This document shows positions 60,259 to 64,000 of a stretch of 64,000 nucleotides of DNA, piece after piece (the first letter of the stretch is position 1; each line of letters opens with the position of its first letter). The notes beneath the pieces were generated by a model that did no database searches, was not told where the DNA came from, and saw nothing but the letters and a program-made list of their open reading frames with translations. The stretch is taken from NCBI GenBank assembly GCA_023395595.1, contig JAEWYO010000060.1, positions 62,001-126,000 of the forward strand, given 5' to 3'. This stretch comes from Bacillota bacterium (lineage in GTDB: Bacteria; Bacillota; Clostridia; Christensenellales; CAG-138). The position numbers and the translations under genes are program-made.

Positions 60259-60594
60259 ATGAATCAGGCTCATATAGAACATGACTGGAGAACCGCTGTG
60301 CATCGAGACAAACCAGCGAAGATCATTCTGCTGACAGTCCTGGTTGCATTCCTCATATATATTTTGGGTAGTTGCATCGTTGGGTATATTCCGCCAACGG
60401 AATCCTACAAGAAAACGCCTAAGCAATTTGAAGAGTTGTTCAATGAGCAAATGGCACGATACGGTATGTCGATTGATATTGATTCGGTTGCGTTTATTGA
60501 TGATGAAGACGGTCTTCGCAAAGTTGTACCGATTGCCTATGAAGACGGGAGCAAGGTTTCTTTCACCTATTATCCAACCGGAAAAGTAATATAA
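60259..60594 (+). CDS. Hypothetical single-span membrane protein
   Basis: The 111-residue protein starts M-N-Q-A-H-I-E-H-D-W, has one membrane segment near residues 22-40, then a charged 70-residue domain with alternating acidic strands. I do not recognise it. The ATG at 60259 is preferred because the in-frame ATG at 60238 overlaps the -10 box. No clear ribosome site; the leader would be only about 13 bases. AT-rich context and a large operator-like palindrome upstream mark it as a regulated accessory gene. Confidence 0.55.
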   Translation: MNQAHIEHDWRTAVHRDKPAKIILLTVLVAFLIYILGSCIVGYIPPTESYKKTPKQFEELFNEQMARYGMSIDIDSVAFIDDEDGLRKVVPIAYEDGSKVSFTYYPTGKVI

Positions 60595-60616
60595 TGGAGC
60601 GCTAATTGTTTGTTGA

Positions 60617-60763
60617 GAGTTTATAGAAGGTAAAGAGGCGAAAACAAGTATTTACATTTCGCCGGAAAACAATAAGGAATTTTCGGTGACTTTCAAAAGA
60701 AAATTTGACGAAAAGGCAACGCTCTCCGTCCGGTTTCATTTGTGGAATCCGTATAGGAGTTGA
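60617..60763 (+). pseudogene. Start-less ORF fragment
   Basis: Forty-eight open codons with no start codon encode a strand-rich stretch containing Y-I-S-P-E-N-N-K-E-F-S-V-T-F and R-F-H-L-W-N-P-Y-R-S before TGA. This looks like the C-terminal end of a lost protein. The rest of 60595-60864 shows no other feature. Confidence 0.35.
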
Positions 60764-60864
60764 CTTCTGAAAGATAACGTTGAGTATTCTCCTTCGAATA
60801 TAGATTTGAATCATCGTATTCGATGGAGACATCAAAAGAATATTGGAATTTTGAGAAGAGCGTT

Positions 60865-61368
60865 TTATAAGAATGCAGAAGAGCGTTTTTGAATCACCCG
60901 CGCATACTCCCTTGCCAAATCTTCCAACCGCATCCGCGCGTTTGCCGCGCTGGGCGAAGGCAGGATTTCGCAGGGGATTTTTGTTTGCGGAAAGACGAGG
61001 CGGGTATAGAGCCGCGCGGATGTGGCGCCCGTGCAGAGCACGCGGGTGATGGATGAGCGCGCAATCAGCGCGGGGAAGTCGTTTGCCACGGGGTTTTTGA
61101 TGCTGGCGTCGCTGGCGCCCGTGATTTCACAGGAGGCGAGCACGTCCCAAAGCGCGAGTCGATGGCGCAGCAACAGCGCGGTTTTTTCCTCGATACTGGC
61201 CGGCTTTTCTTCGCCAAGCGCGAGGGCAAGCGCGGACCAGAAGCGGTTTTGCGGGTGCGCATAATAAAACGCCTGCTCACGCGATTTGGGCGAGGGCATC
61301 GTGCCGAGAATCAGGATTTCGCTCTCCGTGGAGACGATTGGCGGTATCGTATGAATTACATGCTCCAT
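60865..61368 (-). CDS. DNA-deoxyinosine/uracil glycosylase-family protein
   Basis: The 167-residue protein is a small member of the UDG/MUG superfamily (COG3663): I-L-I-L-G-T-M-P-S-P-K-S-R-E-Q-A-F-Y-Y near residue 20, H-P-Q-N-R-F-W, and late L-P-S-P-S-A-A-N-A. It would excise deaminated bases such as deoxyinosine from DNA. The ATG at 61368 lacks a ribosome site and lies 7 bases after a TACTCT -10 with TTGCCA at 17 bp, so a leaderless message is likely. Confidence 0.88.
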   Translation of the reverse strand: MEHVIHTIPPIVSTESEILILGTMPSPKSREQAFYYAHPQNRFWSALALALGEEKPASIEEKTALLLRHRLALWDVLASCEITGASDASIKNPVANDFPALIARSSITRVLCTGATSARLYTRLVFPQTKIPCEILPSPSAANARMRLEDLAREYARVIQKRSSAFL

Positions 61369-61375
61369 ACTCGCT

Positions 61376-61404
61376 AGAGTAACGCATTTAACGCGCGCTG
61401 GCAA
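61376..61404 (-). promoter_or_regulatory. Promoter abutting the DNA glycosylase ATG
   Basis: Minus strand TTGCCA, 17 bp, TACTCT, then 7 bases to the ATG. Confidence 0.5.
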
Positions 61405-61444
61405 CGCCAAAAGCTGCTATTCTGGCCCGGGAACACAGCGGCGG

Positions 61445-61473
61445 TTGATATTACACCGTCATTCTGCTAAGAT
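61445..61473 (+). promoter_or_regulatory. Promoter abutting the ABC exporter ATG
   Basis: TTGATA, 17 bp, TGC-TAAGAT (-10 at 61468-61473), then 6 bases to the ATG at 61480. The clearest plus-strand leaderless candidate. Confidence 0.7.
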
Positions 61474-61479
61474 GTGTGC

Positions 61480-63216
61480 ATGAGTAAACTGAAACGATTT
61501 TTTGCCTATTATCGTCCCCACAAGGGGCTGTTGATTCTCGATTTATCCTGCGCGGTGCTGGTCTCTATGATCGACATCGCTTACCCGATGCTCACGCAGT
61601 ATGTCCTACGGACGCTGCTGCCGCAGATGTCGGTGGATTCTGCTCTGGTGCGCGTGTTTGTGGGCCTTATCGCGGCGGCATTCGGCGCATTTGTGGTGCG
61701 ATCCTTGTTACTGTATATCATCAATTACTGGGGACACGTTCTTGGTGTGCGGATGGAGGCGGATATCCGGCGGGATATCTTCTCGCATATTCAGGAGCTT
61801 TCCTTTAGTTTTTACGACAAAGTACGCACGGGAAAACTGATGTCCCGCGTGACGACGGATCTCTTTGACATCACGGAGCTCGCGCACCACGGCCCGGAGG
61901 ATGTGCTGATCTCCGGTACGACGATGATCGGCGCATTCATCATCATGATGTTCGTCGATTGGCGGCTTTCGCTAGCGTTGCTTTGCATCGTGCCGGTCGC
62001 GATTTTCTATATCGTACGGCTGAGAATCCAGATGCGTAACGCATCCCTCAAGGTGAAGGAACGTGTTGCGGAGATCAACGCGGATATCGAGTCCTCCATC
62101 TCTGGCGCACGCGTGGCAAAGGCGTTTACCAACGAGGGGTATGAACAGGAGAAGTTTGAACGCGGCAACAAGAAGTTTGTCCACGCGAAGGACGGATTCT
62201 ACCATTATATGGCGCTCTTTGGCAGCGGGATGGAATTCTTTATCGCGATGTTCAACCTCGTGGTGCTGGCGCTTGGCGGATACTTGATCTACAAGAGCAG
62301 CCTCGATCCGATCCTGCTGATCACGTTTTCGCTCTATATCGCGGCGTTCATTCAGCCGCTCAAGCGGCTTGCCGCATTTACGGAGGTCTATATTCTCGGC
62401 ATGGCGGGATTCAGCCGCTTTTGCGAGATTATGGACATTGAGCCGGAGATCAAAGACCGTCCGAACGCAAAAACACTGCAAAACGTGCGCGGCGATATTT
62501 GCTTTGACGACGTAACGTTTGCGTATGAGAGCGGGAAGAGCGTCCTCTCCCATGTGAACCTCGACGTGCCCGCGGGAACCACCCTCGCGCTGGTTGGCCC
62601 GAGTGGTGGAGGAAAGACAACGCTGTGCCACCTGCTGCCGCGGTTTTATGAGCAGCGCAGCGGTACGATCACCATCGACGGCGTGGACACGCGGGATGTG
62701 ACGATGCGATCGCTGCGGCAAAACGTTGGCATTGTACAGCAGGACGTGTTCCTCTTTGCCAGCACTATTCTCGAGAATATCCGTTACGGACGAATCGATG
62801 CGACCGACGAAGAGGTCATCGAAGCCGCTAAACGTGCGCATATTCACGACGAGATTTTGCAGTTTACCGATGGATATGAAACGCAGGTTGGCGAGCGGGG
62901 CATTATGCTCTCCGGCGGACAAAAACAGCGTGTTTCGATTGCGCGGCTGTTCCTCAAGAACCCGCCTGTACTGATTCTTGACGAGGCGACCAGCGCGCTG
63001 GACACCGTCACCGAGCACGACATTCAGCATTCGTTTGAAGAGCTTTCACGCGGAAGAACGACGCTGGTGATTGCGCACCGGCTCTCCACGGTCAAGCATG
63101 CGGACGAAATCGTCGTGCTTGACGAGCAGGGCATTCGCGAGCGGGGAACGCACGAGCAACTGCTGCAGGCAAACGGGCTCTATGCCCAGCTGTATCAGGT
63201 GTCGATGATTGATTAA
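61480..63216 (+). CDS. ABC exporter half-transporter (fused permease-ATPase)
   Basis: The 578-residue protein has a six-helix exporter domain (about 1-310) and an ATPase domain with Walker A G-P-S-G-G-G-K-T, signature L-S-G-G-Q-K-Q-R and Walker B L-I-L-D-E-A-T. It belongs to the MsbA/BmrA-like multidrug and lipid flippase type and should work as a homodimer. The start is ATG 61480; GTG at 61474 would lie against the -10 box. No ribosome site is present and the message is probably leaderless. Confidence 0.95.
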   Translation: MSKLKRFFAYYRPHKGLLILDLSCAVLVSMIDIAYPMLTQYVLRTLLPQMSVDSALVRVFVGLIAAAFGAFVVRSLLLYIINYWGHVLGVRMEADIRRDIFSHIQELSFSFYDKVRTGKLMSRVTTDLFDITELAHHGPEDVLISGTTMIGAFIIMMFVDWRLSLALLCIVPVAIFYIVRLRIQMRNASLKVKERVAEINADIESSISGARVAKAFTNEGYEQEKFERGNKKFVHAKDGFYHYMALFGSGMEFFIAMFNLVVLALGGYLIYKSSLDPILLITFSLYIAAFIQPLKRLAAFTEVYILGMAGFSRFCEIMDIEPEIKDRPNAKTLQNVRGDICFDDVTFAYESGKSVLSHVNLDVPAGTTLALVGPSGGGKTTLCHLLPRFYEQRSGTITIDGVDTRDVTMRSLRQNVGIVQQDVFLFASTILENIRYGRIDATDEEVIEAAKRAHIHDEILQFTDGYETQVGERGIMLSGGQKQRVSIARLFLKNPPVLILDEATSALDTVTEHDIQHSFEELSRGRTTLVIAHRLSTVKHADEIVVLDEQGIRERGTHEQLLQANGLYAQLYQVSMID

Positions 63217-63265
63217 CCCCGCCGGACGCATCAGATAACAAACCCAAACAGAAAGGGATGCGCGC

Positions 63266-63850
63266 GTGAAGAAACGCACTCTTACAATCCTGCTCACAAT
63301 CCTGATCGTGCTTGCGGCGCTTTGGCTGGCAGGTACGCTCAGCCCACAGACGGACGGCACACCGGCGCAGAAACCAACAAGCGAGCTTGTCCTGATCGAC
63401 GGCGAAGCCCTCACGCATGCGCCGGATCCGACCGCCGAAGCTACCGCGGGAGCACAGAACACAGCGGAGCCAACAACGGCGCCAACCCCGAATCAGGCAG
63501 TGCTCGACGAGGCGGGCACTTACACCAGCAAAGAGGATGTGAGCCTGTATCTTTTCACCTACGGGCATCTGCCGGAGAACTTCATCACCAAGAGCGCGGC
63601 GCGTTCCCTCGGCTGGAGCGGCGGCGGGCTGGATGATTATGACTACGGCAAGTGCATCGGCGGTGATCGCTTCGGCAATAATGAAGGTCTCCTGCCGGAG
63701 GCGCGTGGGCGGGATTATTATGAATGCGATATCGACACCTTGCACAAGGACAGCCGGGGAGCAAAGCGCATCGTTTTTTCCAGCGACGGGTTGATCTATT
63801 ATAGCGGGGATCACTATGATTCATTCGAACTGCTCTACGGTGAACCGTGA
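63266..63850 (+). CDS. Exported barnase-like ribonuclease
   Basis: The 194-residue protein has an N-terminal signal or membrane anchor (residues 5-24), a Thr/Pro/Ala linker, and a C-terminal barnase domain from about residue 86 (Y-T-S-K-E-D-V). The catalytic set is present: K109 in I-T-K-S-A-A, E153 in Y-Y-E-C-D-I-D, R168 in A-K-R-I-V-F-S, and H183 in G-D-H-Y-D-S-F. It cuts RNA preferentially after guanosine. The start is GTG with AAGGGA upstream. A barstar-like inhibitor gene follows by 18 bases, which protects the cell during synthesis. Confidence 0.93.
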   Translation: MKKRTLTILLTILIVLAALWLAGTLSPQTDGTPAQKPTSELVLIDGEALTHAPDPTAEATAGAQNTAEPTTAPTPNQAVLDEAGTYTSKEDVSLYLFTYGHLPENFITKSAARSLGWSGGGLDDYDYGKCIGGDRFGNNEGLLPEARGRDYYECDIDTLHKDSRGAKRIVFSSDGLIYYSGDHYDSFELLYGEP

Positions 63851-63868
63851 GCAAGGCGTGAGGTGAAC

Positions 63869-64000
63869 ATGAAACACGAGAAACGGCTGACCCTCAACGC
63901 GCGAAGGATGGACACAAGGGGACACGCGCATGCACACCTGAAACAGCGCCTCCATCTGCCGGAATGGTATGGCAGCAACCTTGACGCGCTGAACGACTGT
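63869..64000 (+). CDS. Barstar-like ribonuclease inhibitor (cut by window end)
   Basis: The first 44 codons are visible, running off the window edge. They contain L-H-L-P-E-W-Y-G-S-N-L-D-A-L-N-D-C, the barstar signature in which the Y-G-x-N-L-D-A-L helix contacts the nuclease active site. GAGGTGA precedes the ATG. Its place right after the barnase gene makes the immunity role clear. Confidence 0.9.
   Translation, partial: MKHEKRLTLNARRMDTRGHAHAHLKQRLHLPEWYGSNLDALNDC

Noticed and set aside
1..64000. tRNA, rRNA, CRISPR or insertion-sequence elements
   Set aside because: Intergenic regions were read for cloverleaf ends, spaced direct repeats and transposase motifs; none was found by eye.

Overview
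The window reads as a chromosomal piece of an anaerobic member of the Firmicutes, class Clostridia. No rRNA gene is present, so this rests on gene content and style. The evidence is a murB/rapZ/whiA block, PrsA-type and BMP-type lipoproteins with Clostridia-like TEAPA linkers, a CD1871A-type small CXXC protein, pyruvate phosphate dikinase, single-membrane envelope proteins and strong Shine-Dalgarno sites. Most of the DNA is GC-rich. Clearly AT-richer patches lie at about 43.45-44.3, 51.3-52.2 and 60.1-60.9 kb, and they hold foreign-looking or decayed genes. I found no tRNA, rRNA, CRISPR array, phage or insertion sequence.

Layout. 0-5 kb: an AbrB-like regulator with a two-gene ABC exporter, a convergent MerR/TipAS-type regulator with a textbook stretched promoter, an HD phosphohydrolase with a nitroreductase, and a metallophosphoesterase. 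5-14.5 kb: a 932-residue secreted Ig-like/SH3b protein, a three-gene thiol-redox cassette (TlpA lipoprotein, 47-residue CXXC membrane protein, NapH-like ferredoxin), a secreted metallo-beta-lactamase-fold lipoprotein, a threonine-aldolase-like enzyme, and rplM-rpsI. 14.5-22 kb: a glycosyltransferase, then nucleoside salvage and uptake genes (deoxyribosyltransferase-like protein, thymidine kinase, BMP-type ABC importer). 22-28.5 kb: housekeeping genes on the plus strand (rpsU, nrdR, pgeF-like, PrsA-like isomerase, ppdK).

28.5-34.4 kb: a small kinase-like ATPase, an M15 peptidase, the AmmeMemoRadiSam pair with a cupin, and a striking DUF937 repeat protein. 34.4-43.4 kb: a tightly packed minus-strand run of small accessory enzymes (four GNAT genes, two VOC proteins, MBL, DUF7000, DUF1697, M50 protease, GGDEF). 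43.5-52.1 kb: a GIY-YIG gene broken by one in-frame stop, a Rieske oxygenase, a second GGDEF protein, oleate hydratase with a TetR regulator, and small genes. 52.2-60.1 kb: a housekeeping block read murB-rapZ-whiA-dnaE-rlmD, without the yvcK gene usually found between rapZ and whiA. 60.2-64 kb: a small membrane protein, a DNA glycosylase, an ABC exporter, and a membrane-anchored barnase followed by a barstar cut by the window edge.

The most unusual signals are six genes whose -10 box sits 6-8 bases from the ATG, which would give leaderless mRNAs, the three-gene trans-membrane thiol relay, the AmmeMemoRadiSam operon, and the DUF937 protein with eight LLGxLLGG-type blocks and a histone-like lysine tail.
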